From Sediminimonas qiaohouensis DSM 21189 (GTDB taxonomy: Bacteria > Pseudomonadota > Alphaproteobacteria > Rhodobacterales > Rhodobacteraceae), in contig NZ_AUIJ01000001.1 in assembly GCF_000423645.1 (NCBI RefSeq), positions 248,001-312,000 of the forward strand: a stretch of 64,000 nucleotides of DNA. The letters run 5' to 3'. The first letter of the stretch is position 1. Each line of letters begins with the position of its first letter. This document shows positions 27,483-38,144 of the stretch, in pieces. The notes beneath the pieces were generated by a model. It had not been told where the DNA came from. It was given only the letters and a program-made list of their open reading frames with translations, and did no database searches. Both the position numbers and the translations under genes were made by a program.

Positions 27483-28373
27483 CGGCGTCAGCACACGCCG
27501 CCGCAGCACCGCCTCGCGCCATGTGATGAACGTGACCGACCCCAGGATCACAAGGCCCCCGGCCACAACCCACGGATCGACGCCCTCGCCAAACACCAGC
27601 GCCCCCAGCGTCACCGCCCAGACCAGTTGCAAAAACGTCACCGGCTGCGTCACCGTCACCGGCGCCACCGAAAACGCCAGCGTCATCGTGTAGTGCCCCG
27701 CCGTCGCCAGCAGGGCAACACCGCTCAGCACCAATAGCGCGTGCCAATCGGGCGTGACCCAGACCGCCGCCGCCATCGGCGCAAGGCCCAGTGTCACCCA
27801 AAACGACAGCATCCCAACCACCACCGCTGCGTTGGTCTCGTCCGTCAGCATCTTGGCTAAAAGGTAGGACGCCCCGAACACCACCGCCGTGCCCAGCATG
27901 GCCAGGTGCCCCGGCCCGATCTCGCGGAACCCCGGCCGCAGGATGATCAGCGCCCCCAACAGCGCCGCGATCACCGCCAATATCCGCCTCAGGGCCAGCT
28001 TTTCACCAAGAAACAGCGCCGCGCCAAGCGTCACGTAAATGGGCGACATGTAGTTCATCGCCGTGACATCGGCGATCGGAATGCGCGCCATCGCAAAGAA
28101 CCACAGCGCCACGCCAATCGCATGCGCCATCCCGCGCAGCGCGAACAGGCCCCATTGCCGCTGCGACAGGCGCACGTTCATGATCGGGCGCAGCAGCGGG
28201 ATCATGAACAACAGCCCGATCGCATAGCGCAGGAACGCCGCCTGCGACGCCGGAATGCCGGTGCCAAGGTATTTCACCATCGCCGTCACCCCGACGAAAA
28301 GAAAGCCGGTGATCACCATCCAGAAGACGCCCAATACCGGGCGGGGCTGCGGAGTTTCCATCATGCCGGCCAT
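27459..28373 (-). CDS. EamA/DMT-family exporter
   Basis: About 304 residues with ten predicted membrane segments in two EamA halves (FWMVITGFLFVGVTAMVKYL ... and GTAVVFGASYLLAKMLTDE). The second half ends with VFGEGVDPWVVAGGLVILG, a common EamA motif. The substrate is unknown. Several close Met codons exist (28373, 28364, 28361); none has a strong ribosome-binding site, so the start is uncertain by a few residues. The C-terminus (TPPPLATKV) is encoded by the last unit of a 25-bp tandem array. It follows argO by 35 bp on the same strand. Confidence 0.9.
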   Translation of the reverse strand: MAGMMETPQPRPVLGVFWMVITGFLFVGVTAMVKYLGTGIPASQAAFLRYAIGLLFMIPLLRPIMNVRLSQRQWGLFALRGMAHAIGVALWFFAMARIPIADVTAMNYMSPIYVTLGAALFLGEKLALRRILAVIAALLGALIILRPGFREIGPGHLAMLGTAVVFGASYLLAKMLTDETNAAVVVGMLSFWVTLGLAPMAAAVWVTPDWHALLVLSGVALLATAGHYTMTLAFSVAPVTVTQPVTFLQLVWAVTLGALVFGEGVDPWVVAGGLVILGSVTFITWREAVLRRRVLTPPPLATKV

Positions 28374-28408
28374 CAACACATGCCGCACGGGCAAGGGCAA
28401 GCCCCCGC

Positions 28409-29011
28409 TCAGGCCCCGCGCAACAGCGCGATGGCGATCGCCCACATCACCGCGCCCACGCCCAGGTCCAAAGCCCGCCACGCGTTCGGCCTTGCAAAAA
28501 AGGGCGCCAACAGGCGCGCGCCATAACCCAGGCCAAAGAAAAAGACGAAACTGGCCAGCATTGCACCCAGTGCAAACCCGCTATGCGATTCATACTGCGC
28601 CGAAACCGACCCCAGTAGAACCACGGTATCCAGGTACACATGCGGGTTGGCCCAGGTCAGCATCAGGCACGTCAGAACCACCGTCCGCGCGCCCTGCGCG
28701 CCGCCGTTGCGCACGCTTAGCACTTCGCCGCCGCGCCACGCCGCCCAGAACGCCCGCACGCCATAAACGCCCAGGAACGCCGCGCCGCCCCACCGCATCA
28801 CCGGCTCCAGCCACGGCACCGCCTGCGCCAGCGCGCCAAACCCCGCCACACCGGCGGCGATCAGGATCGCATCGCTGACCGCGCAGGTCATCACCACCGC
28901 CAGGACATGCTCGCGCCGGATGCCGTGGCGCAGGACAAAGGCGTTCTGCGCCCCGATCGCCAGGATCAGCGATATGCCCAGCCCGAACCCCGCCACGAAT
29001 GCCGCCTGCAT
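28409..29011 (-). CDS. argO: LysE/ArgO-family amino-acid exporter
   Basis: A 200-residue inner-membrane exporter with five to six membrane segments. The N-terminal signature FGLGISLILAIGAQNAFVL and the mid-protein LTWANPHVYLDTVVLLG are those of the ArgO/LysE group, which exports arginine or lysine. Which amino acid is exported here is not certain. It lies upstream of the EamA gene on the same strand; a miniature dispersed repeat lies before it. Confidence 0.9.
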   Translation of the reverse strand: MQAAFVAGFGLGISLILAIGAQNAFVLRHGIRREHVLAVVMTCAVSDAILIAAGVAGFGALAQAVPWLEPVMRWGGAAFLGVYGVRAFWAAWRGGEVLSVRNGGAQGARTVVLTCLMLTWANPHVYLDTVVLLGSVSAQYESHSGFALGAMLASFVFFFGLGYGARLLAPFFARPNAWRALDLGVGAVMWAIAIALLRGA

Positions 29012-29130
29012 GATGCCCTGCCCTCCGTCATGCGCCTATGCTTGGCGCAGCCCCGGCATAGCGGGCCGGCGAAAAATCCGCCAGCCCCGGCGCGGCGTGG
29101 TGTTGTTCGACCTCTGACGCGAGGTGTTCG

Positions 29131-29212
29131 GTTGAAAAGCCGCGCATCGTTGGGCCGCGGTGCGGCGATGCGCGGCGCCCTGCGGGCTTGATTCCGCGCA
29201 GCGCGCTATATC
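29131..29212. repeat. Miniature, inverted copy of the dispersed element
   Basis: In the hutU/argO gap. Bases 29131-29165 (gttgaaaagccgcgcatcgt...) are the reverse complement of the right end of copy 3, and 29166-29212 (gatgcgcggcgccctgc ... attccgcgcagcgcgctata) the reverse complement of the left end of copy 2. The ends are fused with the middle missing, about 80 bp in all. Confidence 0.75.
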
Positions 29213-29263
29213 GAAGGTCAGCTCAAGGCCAATCACCCCCCGGATGACCAGGCGACCCAGACC

Positions 29264-30928
29264 CTACAATATCCCCGGCAGGTTCAGCCCATGTTCACGT
29301 GCGCAATCCAACGCGATGTCATAGCCCGCATCGGCATGCCGCATCACGCCCGTCGCCGGATCGTTCCACAACACGTTGGCCAGCCGCCTGTCCGCCGCCT
29401 CGGTCCCGTCGCAACAGATCACCATGCCGGAATGCTGCGAGAACCCCATGCCGACGCCGCCGCCGTGATGCAGGCTGACCCATGTCGCACCGCTCGCCGT
29501 GTTCAAAAGCGCATTCAACAGCGGCCAATCGCTGACCGCGTCGCTGCCATCCTTCATCGCCTCGGTCTCGCGGTTGGGGCTGGCCACCGATCCGCTATCC
29601 AGGTGATCGCGCCCGATCACCACCGGCGCCGACAGCTCGCCATTGCGCACCATCTCGTTGAACGCCAGGCCCAGCTTGTGCCGCAGGCCCAGCCCCACCC
29701 AGCAGATGCGCGCCGGCAGCCCCTGGAAACTGATCCGCTCGCGCGCCATGTCCAGCCACTGATGCAGGTGCGGATCATCGATCAACTGCTTCACCTTGGC
29801 GTCGGTCTTGTAGATATCCTCGGGATCACCCGACAGGGCGCACCACCGGAACGGCCCCACACCGCGGCAAAACAGCGGCCGGATATAGGCCGGCACGAAC
29901 CCGGGAAAGGCAAACGCATCCTCTAGCCCCTCCTCCAGCGCGACCTGCCGGATGTTGTTGCCGTAATCCAACGTCGGCACGCCCGCGTTCCAAAACTCCA
30001 CCATCGCCTGCACATGCACCCGCATGCTGGCACGCGCGGCGCGCTCCACCGCCTTTGGGTCACGCTCCTGCGCATCGCGCCACTGCGCCACGCTCCAGCC
30101 CTGCGGCAGGTAGCCATGCACCGGGTCATGGGCGCTGGTCTGGTCGGTCACGATATCGGGGCGCACCCCGCGCCTCACCAACTCGGGAAACACGTCCGCC
30201 GCGTTGGCGATCAGGGCCACGCTCCGGGCCTCGCCCGCAGTGGTCCAGCGCCCGATCATCTCCAGCGCCTCGTCCAGGTCATCGGTGATCTCGTCGACAT
30301 AGCCGGTGCGCTTGCGAAACGCCGCGCGGTCCGCGTCGCATTCCACCGCCAGGCAGCAGGCCCCGGCAAACACCGCCGCCAGCGGCTGCGCGCCGCCCAT
30401 GCCGCCCAGACCCCCGGTCAGGATCCACCGGCCCCTAAGCTTGCCGTCGTAATGCTGCCGGCCGGCCTCGACAAAGGTCTCGTAGGTGCCCTGCACGATG
30501 CCCTGGCTGCCGATATAGATCCACGACCCGGCGGTCATCTGCCCGTACATCATCAGGCCCTTTTTATCGAGCTCGCTAAAATGGTCCCAAGTGGCCCAGT
30601 GCGGCACCAGGTTCGAGTTGGCGATCAACACCCGCGGCGCGTCCGCATGCGTGCGGAACACCCCCACCGGCTTGCCCGATTGCACCAGCAATGTCTCGTC
30701 ATCCTCCAGCGCCTTCAGCGCCCCGACGATGCGGTCGAAATCCTCCCACGTGCGGGCGGCGCGACCGATGCCGCCATAGACGACCAACTCGTGCGGGTTC
30801 TCGGCCACGTCGGGGTGCAGGTTGTTCATCAGCATCCGCATCGGCGCCTCGGTCAGCCAGCTTTTCGCGCTGATCTCGGGGCCCGTGTCGGGGTATATGT
30901 CGCGGGTGTTGTGGCGTAGGTTCGTCAT
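29264..30928 (-). CDS. hutU: Urocanate hydratase
   Basis: Second step of histidine degradation: urocanate plus water to imidazolonepropionate, with NAD+ as a tightly bound cofactor. The 554 residues start [20 protein letters not shown]. The NAD-binding glycine run is [15 protein letters not shown], and the conserved [20 protein letters not shown] contains the active-site cysteine region. ATG 30928 has gagggagcgag upstream. It is last of hutI-hutH-hutG-hutU on the minus strand, but a 328-bp gap before it may hold its own promoter. Confidence 0.97.
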   Translation of the reverse strand: MTNLRHNTRDIYPDTGPEISAKSWLTEAPMRMLMNNLHPDVAENPHELVVYGGIGRAARTWEDFDRIVGALKALEDDETLLVQSGKPVGVFRTHADAPRVLIANSNLVPHWATWDHFSELDKKGLMMYGQMTAGSWIYIGSQGIVQGTYETFVEAGRQHYDGKLRGRWILTGGLGGMGGAQPLAAVFAGACCLAVECDADRAAFRKRTGYVDEITDDLDEALEMIGRWTTAGEARSVALIANAADVFPELVRRGVRPDIVTDQTSAHDPVHGYLPQGWSVAQWRDAQERDPKAVERAARASMRVHVQAMVEFWNAGVPTLDYGNNIRQVALEEGLEDAFAFPGFVPAYIRPLFCRGVGPFRWCALSGDPEDIYKTDAKVKQLIDDPHLHQWLDMARERISFQGLPARICWVGLGLRHKLGLAFNEMVRNGELSAPVVIGRDHLDSGSVASPNRETEAMKDGSDAVSDWPLLNALLNTASGATWVSLHHGGGVGMGFSQHSGMVICCDGTEAADRRLANVLWNDPATGVMRHADAGYDIALDCAREHGLNLPGIL

Positions 30929-31256
30929 TGTCTCGCTCCCTCGGCTGGCCGGCATAGGGCCGGCGATGATGTCAGAATTAGTGGTGTGCAGGCGCACATG
31001 AGGCCCGAATTCTCCGGCCGCAGACGGTCAAATTCCCGCCCGCGCGACGTCAGGGCATTCGTTTTTCTCAGAAACGGCGCATAATCATCGGATTTCATTG
31101 GAATTATCGGCGTTTCACAAATGTCGTTCGCAGGCGCATCCAAGGACCGCCCAAACACGCCGTCAAACACCCTATACACTGCCGCTTTCCCGGCCCTATC
31201 CGCGCCTCGCTCCCGGGCCTCGGGCTGACCGCGCGCCCCACCTGCATCGCACGAAT
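30929..31256. other. 328-bp gap between hutG and hutU
   Basis: Lower GC and AT-rich patches (31050-31120) compared with the flanking genes. On the minus strand an open frame (GTG 31260 to TGA 30925) spans it exactly, overlapping hutG and hutU by four bases each, but it uses AGG, AGA, ATA, CTA and TTG codons unlike its neighbours, so I do not call it a gene. A hutU promoter or a regulatory leader is more likely. Confidence 0.5.
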
Positions 31257-32057
31257 TCACCGTAATTCTCCCGCTTCAACAACGTCCGCCAGGCCATTCA
31301 AGATATGCAACAAATGCGGCCTGAGCACCTCTGCCTTCGGCTCCAGGTACCGCCACGGCGGCGCTTCTTGCATATAACTCGCTTGCGCCAGCTCCATCTG
31401 GATGGCATGCACGCCCTCATCGGGCCTGCCATAGGCCCGCGTGGTCCACCCCCCGCGGAACCGGCCGTTGACGACATGGGTAAATCCCGCCGCCTGCGCG
31501 GCACGCGCGACCGCCACCTCCTCCACCAGCGCCGCACAGCTTGTGGATAAGTTCGTCCCAATGTTGAAATCCGGCAAGATTCCGTCGAACAAATGTGGAA
31601 TTTTACTCCGAATTGAGTGGCAATCATAAAGTATCGCCACCCCGTGCCGTGCCTTCACCCGCGCCAATTCCGCCGCCAGCGCGGCATGATAAGGCGCGTG
31701 ATACGCCGCCCGCCGCCGCGCCACTTCGGCCTCATCCGGCGCCTGTCCCTCGCGGTAAATCGGCCGCCCGTCGAAATCCGTAAGCGGACACAGCCCCGTT
31801 GTCGCCTGCCCCGGATACAGACTCGCGCCATCGGGGGGCCGGTTCACATCGATCGCGTAGCGATGCACCCTCGTGCGCACCGTGCTCACGTCATCGCGCA
31901 ACCCGGCATACAACCGCTCGACATGCCAGTCGGCATCGGCCAGCGCCCGCCCCACCTCGTTCAGTCCCGCCCAGATCTCCGGCGGCACCTCGGTCCCGGT
32001 ATGCGGCAGGCCCAGGACGATCGGCCCCTCGCCGCGCGTCACCTCGATCACGCTCAT
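31257..32057 (-). CDS. hutG: N-formylglutamate deformylase
   Basis: Final step of the five-step pathway: N-formylglutamate to glutamate plus formate. The 266 residues start MSVIEVTRGEGPIVLGLPHT; FGH-family metal-site sequence is visible in LYDCHSIRSKIP and the preceding GLPHTGTEVP. ATG 32057 is the family start; the longer frame covers the hutH-hutG gap. The presence of HutF in the same locus confirms this is the deformylase rather than formiminoglutamase. Confidence 0.95.
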   Translation of the reverse strand: MSVIEVTRGEGPIVLGLPHTGTEVPPEIWAGLNEVGRALADADWHVERLYAGLRDDVSTVRTRVHRYAIDVNRPPDGASLYPGQATTGLCPLTDFDGRPIYREGQAPDEAEVARRRAAYHAPYHAALAAELARVKARHGVAILYDCHSIRSKIPHLFDGILPDFNIGTNLSTSCAALVEEVAVARAAQAAGFTHVVNGRFRGGWTTRAYGRPDEGVHAIQMELAQASYMQEAPPWRYLEPKAEVLRPHLLHILNGLADVVEAGELR

Positions 32058-32071
32058 CGCCCCTCCCCGTG

Positions 32072-32140
32072 CTTCATCTTGCCCGCAATACTCCGGGGTG
32101 AATTGGCCGCAGGCCAAGAGGGGCAGCGCCCCTTTCCCCG
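32072..32140 (-). terminator. Composite terminator-like element between hutH and hutG
   Basis: Minus strand: GGGGCGCTGCCCC hairpin, TTGGCCTGCGGCCAA hairpin, then CCCCGGAGTATTGCGGGCAAG. Third copy of the arrangement seen at 7454 and 19044. Being inside the hut operon, it may only partly terminate and lower hutG/hutU relative to hutI/hutH. Confidence 0.5.
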
Positions 32141-32145
32141 CCCCG

Positions 32146-33681
32146 TCACGGCAACAGCTCCACACCCGCCACCGTCACCACCTCGCGGCCCCGGATCAGT
32201 TCCGCCGCGCGCTCCAGGTCCGGCGCCATGTAGCGGTCCTCGCCCAGCGTCGGCACCGCCTCGCGCAGCCGCGCCAGCACCCGCCTGAGCGGCGCGCTGG
32301 TGCTCAGCGGCGCGCGAAACTCCACCCCCTGCGCCCCGGCCAGAAGCTCAACCCCAAGGATCGCCGACAGGTTCCGCACCATCCGGCCCAGGCGCACCGC
32401 GCCATGCGCGGCCATGCTCACGTGATCCTCCTGGTTGGCCGATGTGGGCGTGCTGTCGGTGCTGCACGGGTTGGCCAGGTGCTTGTTCTCGCTCATCAAC
32501 GCGGCGCTGGTCACCTCGGCGATCATCATCCCCGAGTTCAGCCCCGGATCGGGCGTCAGGAACGGCGGCAGGTCATGGCTCAGCGCCGGATCGACCATCA
32601 GCGCCACGCGCCGCTGCGCGATCGCGCCCAGCTCCGCCACCGCCAGCGCGATCTGATCGGCGGCGAACGCCACCGGCTCGGCGTGGAAATTGCCCCCCGA
32701 CACGATCCGCCCCTCGCCCTCAAGGACCAAGGGGTTGTCGGTCACCGCGTTCGCCTCGATCCATAGCGTCCGCGCCGCCCCGCGCAGCAGGTCCATGCAC
32801 GCGCCCGCCACCTGCGGCTGACAGCGGATGCAATAGGGATCCTGCACCCGCGCGTCGCCCTCGCGGTGGCTCTCGCGGATCTCACTGCCCGCCATCAGCG
32901 CGCGCATCGCGTCGGCCATCTCGATCTGCCCGGCGTGGCCGCGCAGCGCGTGGATCTCCGGCAACAGCGGCGCCGTCGATCCCATGATCGCGTCCGTGGA
33001 TAGCGACGCCGTCACCGCGCTGGCCTCAAGGCACTCCCACGCGCCGAACAATCCCGCCAACGCGCAGGCAGTGGAAAACTGCGTGCCATTGATCAGGGCC
33101 AGCCCCTCCTTCGGGCCCAGCACCACGGGCATCAGCCCTGCCTGCGACAGCGCCTCGGCGCCCGGCATCCGCGTGCCGGCGACCTCGGCCTCGCCCTCGC
33201 CGATCATCACCGCCGCCATATGCGCCAGCGGCGCCAAATCGCCCGACGCGCCCACCGACCCTTGCGCCGGGATCACCGGGGTTATGCCATGTGCCAGCAT
33301 CGCCTCGATCAGTGCGATCAACTCCCACCGCACCCCCGACGCGCCGCGCGCCAGCGACGCCGCCTTCAGCGCCATCATCAGGCGCGCGGTATCGCGCTCC
33401 AGCGCCGCGCCCACGCCGCAGCAATGCGACAGGATCAGGTTGCGCTGCAACGCGGCGGTGTCTTCCGGCGCGATCTTGCGGCTGGCCAGCTTGCCAAAGC
33501 CGGTATTCACCCCGTAAACTGCGGCCTGCCCCCGCGCGGCGGCGTTCACCATACCGGCGGACTGCTCCACCCCCGCGCGCGCCGACGGGTCGATCTCGGG
33601 CACCGGCGTGCCGCGATAGACGGCGCGCATCGCCTCCAGCGTCATATTGCCCGGCTCGATCACCAGCTTGGTCACAGACAT
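32146..33681 (-). CDS. hutH: Histidine ammonia-lyase
   Basis: Deaminates histidine to urocanate, the first step. The 511 residues contain the Ala-Ser-Gly triad (145-147 in [14 protein letters not shown]) that forms the MIO electrophile, the catalytic tyrosine in [12 protein letters not shown] (Tyr 57), and [20 protein letters not shown] further on. ATG 33681 overlaps the end of hutI by ten bases, so translation is probably coupled. Confidence 0.97.
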   Translation of the reverse strand: MSVTKLVIEPGNMTLEAMRAVYRGTPVPEIDPSARAGVEQSAGMVNAAARGQAAVYGVNTGFGKLASRKIAPEDTAALQRNLILSHCCGVGAALERDTARLMMALKAASLARGASGVRWELIALIEAMLAHGITPVIPAQGSVGASGDLAPLAHMAAVMIGEGEAEVAGTRMPGAEALSQAGLMPVVLGPKEGLALINGTQFSTACALAGLFGAWECLEASAVTASLSTDAIMGSTAPLLPEIHALRGHAGQIEMADAMRALMAGSEIRESHREGDARVQDPYCIRCQPQVAGACMDLLRGAARTLWIEANAVTDNPLVLEGEGRIVSGGNFHAEPVAFAADQIALAVAELGAIAQRRVALMVDPALSHDLPPFLTPDPGLNSGMMIAEVTSAALMSENKHLANPCSTDSTPTSANQEDHVSMAAHGAVRLGRMVRNLSAILGVELLAGAQGVEFRAPLSTSAPLRRVLARLREAVPTLGEDRYMAPDLERAAELIRGREVVTVAGVELLP

Positions 33682-34868
33682 CCCGAAAATATCCTTCTGT
33701 TGAGGGGGTTGAACCCGATCCGATACGCCAGCTCCGCAGGCTCGGACACGTCCCACACTGCCAGATCGGCCCGGCACCCCGGCGCGATCCGCCCCTGGTC
33801 AGGCAGGTCCAGCGCCCGCGCCGCCACCCGCGTCACCCCCGCCAGCGCCTCGGCGGGCGTCATCCGAAACAGGGTGCAGCCCATATTCATCGCCAGCAAT
33901 GGCGAGGCCAGCGGCGATGACCCCGGGTTGCAATCGGTCGCCAGCGCCATCTCGACGCCCGCCGCGCGGAACGCCTCAACAGGCGGCGCCTGCGTCTCGC
34001 GCAGGGTGTAGAACGCACCGGGCAGGATCACCGCCACCGTGCCCGCCGCCGCCATGGCGCGCACATCGTCCTGCGTGGCGTATTCCACGTGATCGGCCGA
34101 CAACGCCCCATAGCGCGCCGCCAGCGCCGCACCGCCCATATGGCTCAACTGCTCGGCATGGAGCTTCACCGGCAGGCCCAATTCCGCCGCCGCGTCGAAC
34201 ACGCGCGCGATCTGGGCCGTGTCAAAGGCGATGGATTCGCAAAACCCGTCCACCGCATCGACCAGCCCCGCCGCGTGCGCCGCGCGCAGGCCTTTGATGC
34301 ACACCTCGTCGATATAGGCATCCGCGCGTCCCTCGTATTCGGGCGGCAATGCATGCGCGGCCAGCCACGTCGTGCGGATATGCACCGGCCGCTCGGCGGC
34401 AATGCGGCGCGCCACGCGCAGCATCCGCATCTCGGCATCGATATCCAGGCCATAGCCCGATTTCACCTCGATCGCGCCGACGCCCTCGGCGATCATCGCG
34501 TCCACGCGCGTGAGCGCACCCGCCAGCAATTCCGCCTCGCTGGCCGCGCGCGTATCGCGCACCGTTGACACGATGCCGCCACCGGCGCGCGCCACCTCCT
34601 GGTAGCTGGCCCCCTCAAGGCGCATCTCGAACTCGCCCGCGCGGGTGCCGCCGAACACGATATGGCTGTGGCAATCGATAAGGGCCGGCGTCACAAGGCA
34701 CCCGCCCATGGCGCGGGTTCGCTCCGCGCCGTCCGCCACGGGCGCATCGGCGCGCGAGCCGACCCACACGATACGCCCGTCCTCGACCAAGATCGCCGCG
34801 TCGCGGATCAGGCCATAGCCCCCCTCCATCGTCGCGGCATCCAGTTCCGTCAACAAAACCCGGCTCAT
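33672..34868 (-). CDS. hutI: Imidazolonepropionase
   Basis: Third step: hydrolyses imidazolonepropionate to formiminoglutamate. About 398 residues, amidohydrolase fold with metal ligands in [32 protein letters not shown] and [23 protein letters not shown] 34868 is preferred (aggaatc upstream); an in-frame ATG at 34889 would add seven residues. It is the first minus-strand hut gene and faces hutF across a gap with a HutC-like operator. Confidence 0.96.
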   Translation of the reverse strand: MSRVLLTELDAATMEGGYGLIRDAAILVEDGRIVWVGSRADAPVADGAERTRAMGGCLVTPALIDCHSHIVFGGTRAGEFEMRLEGASYQEVARAGGGIVSTVRDTRAASEAELLAGALTRVDAMIAEGVGAIEVKSGYGLDIDAEMRMLRVARRIAAERPVHIRTTWLAAHALPPEYEGRADAYIDEVCIKGLRAAHAAGLVDAVDGFCESIAFDTAQIARVFDAAAELGLPVKLHAEQLSHMGGAALAARYGALSADHVEYATQDDVRAMAAAGTVAVILPGAFYTLRETQAPPVEAFRAAGVEMALATDCNPGSSPLASPLLAMNMGCTLFRMTPAEALAGVTRVAARALDLPDQGRIAPGCRADLAVWDVSEPAELAYRIGFNPLNRRIFSGCL

Positions 34869-34904
34869 GGCGATTGATTCCTGTTTCATCTGCGCTTATG
34901 GTAT

Positions 34905-34920
34905 ATATGTCTATACATAT
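34905..34920. promoter_or_regulatory. Probable HutC operator
   Basis: ATATGTCTATACATAT lies in the 68-bp hutI/hutF gap. Its outer ATATGT/ACATAT arms form an inverted repeat, and it resembles the TGTATATACA-type sites of GntR/HutC regulators. It is well placed to repress both transcripts; urocanate is the inducer in characterised HutC systems. Confidence 0.65.
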
Positions 34921-34936
34921 TAATCTCGAGTCAAGA

Positions 34937-36300
<1,364 letters not shown>

Positions 36301-36304
<4 letters not shown>

Positions 36305-37008
36305 ACCAGTCCCCTCAGACCGCGCATACCTGGCAAAGCATCCGGGCCGAGGTTTTGCGCCGCATCCGCGCGCGCGAATGGCCCCCCGGCAGCATGATCC
36401 CGAACGAGGCCGATCTCGCGATCGAGCTGGGCTGCGCCCGCGCCACAGTCAACCGCGCCCTGCGCGACCTGGCCGAGGCCGGCGTTCTGGACCGCCGCCG
36501 TCGCGCCGGCACCCGCGTCGCCGCCACCCCGGTGCGCCGCGCCGTCCTGCAGATCCCCGTGATCCGGGACGAGGTCGCTGCCCTGGGGCAGGCCTACGGC
36601 TATCGCCTGCTGTCGCGCAAGTTGGCCACGCCGCCGCCATCCGTCGCCGCCACCCTCGCCCTGCCCGAAGGCGGGGCCGCCCTGCACGTACGCGCCCTGC
36701 ACCTGTCGGGCGCGCATCCCTTCGTGATCGAGGATCGCTGGATCACCCCCGCTGCGGCGCCCGGTATCCTCGATGCCGACCTGTCGCAGGTCTCGGCCAA
36801 CGAATGGCTGGTGCGCAACGCCCCCTTCACCGGCGGCACCCTGTCCTTCGGCGCGGTCAGTGCCGATGACGGGTTGGCCGCGCTTCTGGGCTGCCTGCCG
36901 GGAACGGCGCTGCTGCGGCTCGACCGGACCACGTCGGACGGCACGCAGATCGTCACCGCCGCGGCGCTGACCTACCACGCCGGCTACCGGCTCCAGACGA
37001 CGATCTGA
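36301..37008 (+). CDS. hutC: Histidine utilisation repressor (GntR family)
   Basis: A 235-residue regulator with an N-terminal GntR winged helix (SIRAEVLRRIRAREWPPGSMI, then CARATVNRALRDLAEAGVLDRR) and a C-terminal UTRA ligand domain ending TAAALTYHAGYRL. HutC family members bind urocanate and release DNA. Its start overlaps the hutF stop (ATGA), so repressor and HutF are made together. The likely target is 34905-34920. Confidence 0.95.
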
Positions 37009-37095
37009 GGCACCGTACGAATCGGACGGCTCAGGGCGCGAAACGTCCGTTTCGGGCAGTACGTCAATCGTCTACGAGGCGCGCGTTGAGGTAGG

Positions 37096-37256
37096 GAATA
37101 GCCGCGCATCGCCGGGCCGCCCCCAGGCACGGCGATACGGTTGAAACCTGCGCTACGCACAGATGTTTTTCGGACTTGGCAAACGTAAAATGCCCCGCAC
37201 CAGCGTAGGATCGCCGCACCGCGGCCCAACAACGCGCGACTTCTCAACCTGTTGAT
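37096..37256. repeat. Dispersed inverted-repeat-ended element, copy 3
   Basis: Fills the convergent gap between hutC and the YebC gene. Left end gccgcgcatcgccgggccgc (37101-37120), core accagcgtaggatcgccgca (37199-37218), right end ggcccaacaacgcgcg (37223-37238) then acttctcaac. The interior (cacagatgtttttcggactt) parallels copies 1 and 2. Confidence 0.8.
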
Positions 37257-37283
37257 ATAACACATTTTCCAACCGACGCCGCC

Positions 37284-38024
37284 CTAAAGCTGCGCCAATA
37301 CCTCGTCCGACGCCTCGAAATTGGTGGTCACGCGCTGCACGTCTTCGTCATCCTCCAGCGCATCCACCAGCTTCATCAACTTCTGCATCCCCTCGAGGTC
37401 CAGCTCGGTGGTCGTCGTCGGCCGCCAAACCAGCTTGGTCGATTCGGACTCGCCCAACTCCTGTTCCAACGCGGTCGCCACGTCGTTCAGGTCGGTATCG
37501 GCACACCATATGGTATGGCCGTCTTCGCTGCTTTCCACATCTTCTGCGCCCGCCTCGATCGCGGCCATCATCACGGTGTCGGCATCGCCCACGTCGGCGG
37601 GGTAGATCACCTCGCCCTTGCGCTCGAACATGAATTGCACCGATCCCGTCTCGCCCAGGTTCCCGCCGTTCTTGGAAAACGTCGATCGCACCGTGGACGC
37701 CGTGCGGTTGCGGTTGTCGGTCATCGCCTCGACTATCACCGCCACGCCGTTGGGCCCATAGCCCTCATAGCGGATTTCCTCGTAGTCCTCGGCATCGCCC
37801 GCTTGCGATTTTTTGATAGCCCTTTCAATGACATCCTTGGGAACGGACTGCGTCTTGGCTTCCTTGACGGCCATCCTCAGGCGTGGGTTCTTCTCGGGGT
37901 CCGGGTCGCCCATCTTGGCAGCGACGGTGATCTCCTTGGACAGTTTCGAGAACAGCTTGGAGCGCACCGCGTCCTGGCGATTCTTGCGATGCTGGATGTT
38001 GGCCCATTTCGAGTGCCCGGCCAT
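37284..38024 (-). CDS. YebC/PmpR-family protein
   Basis: A 246-residue cytosolic protein beginning [21 protein letters not shown], the diagnostic YebC/TACO1 start, with [21 protein letters not shown] in the middle. The family includes DNA-binding regulators and ribosome-associated factors that help translate proline stretches, so the precise role is open. ATG 38024 is the family start; the frame upstream is leader. It diverges from the SLC13 gene. Confidence 0.96.
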   Translation of the reverse strand: MAGHSKWANIQHRKNRQDAVRSKLFSKLSKEITVAAKMGDPDPEKNPRLRMAVKEAKTQSVPKDVIERAIKKSQAGDAEDYEEIRYEGYGPNGVAVIVEAMTDNRNRTASTVRSTFSKNGGNLGETGSVQFMFERKGEVIYPADVGDADTVMMAAIEAGAEDVESSEDGHTIWCADTDLNDVATALEQELGESESTKLVWRPTTTTELDLEGMQKLMKLVDALEDDEDVQRVTTNFEASDEVLAQL

Positions 38025-38144
38025 GCGTGCCTCCGTTCTCAGTGTTTGGTGTTGCGCCTCTATACTCAGCCCCCCCTTTCGCCGCAAGGTGCTTGCCATT
38101 ATCGCCCCTCTGCGCTTGGGTAATCCGCGAAAGGATCGCGCGCC

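Noticed and set aside
30925-31260. A 111-codon frame exactly bridging hutG and hutU
   Set aside because: Overlaps look tempting, but third-position GC is clearly lower than in neighbours, rare codons are frequent and the translation has no fold signature. Kept as a finding about the gap, not as a gene.
36984-37265. Minus-strand 93-codon frame inside repeat copy 3 (and a similar one inside copy 1)
   Set aside because: Similar peptides arise because the DNA is repeated; no start signals and no selection evident.
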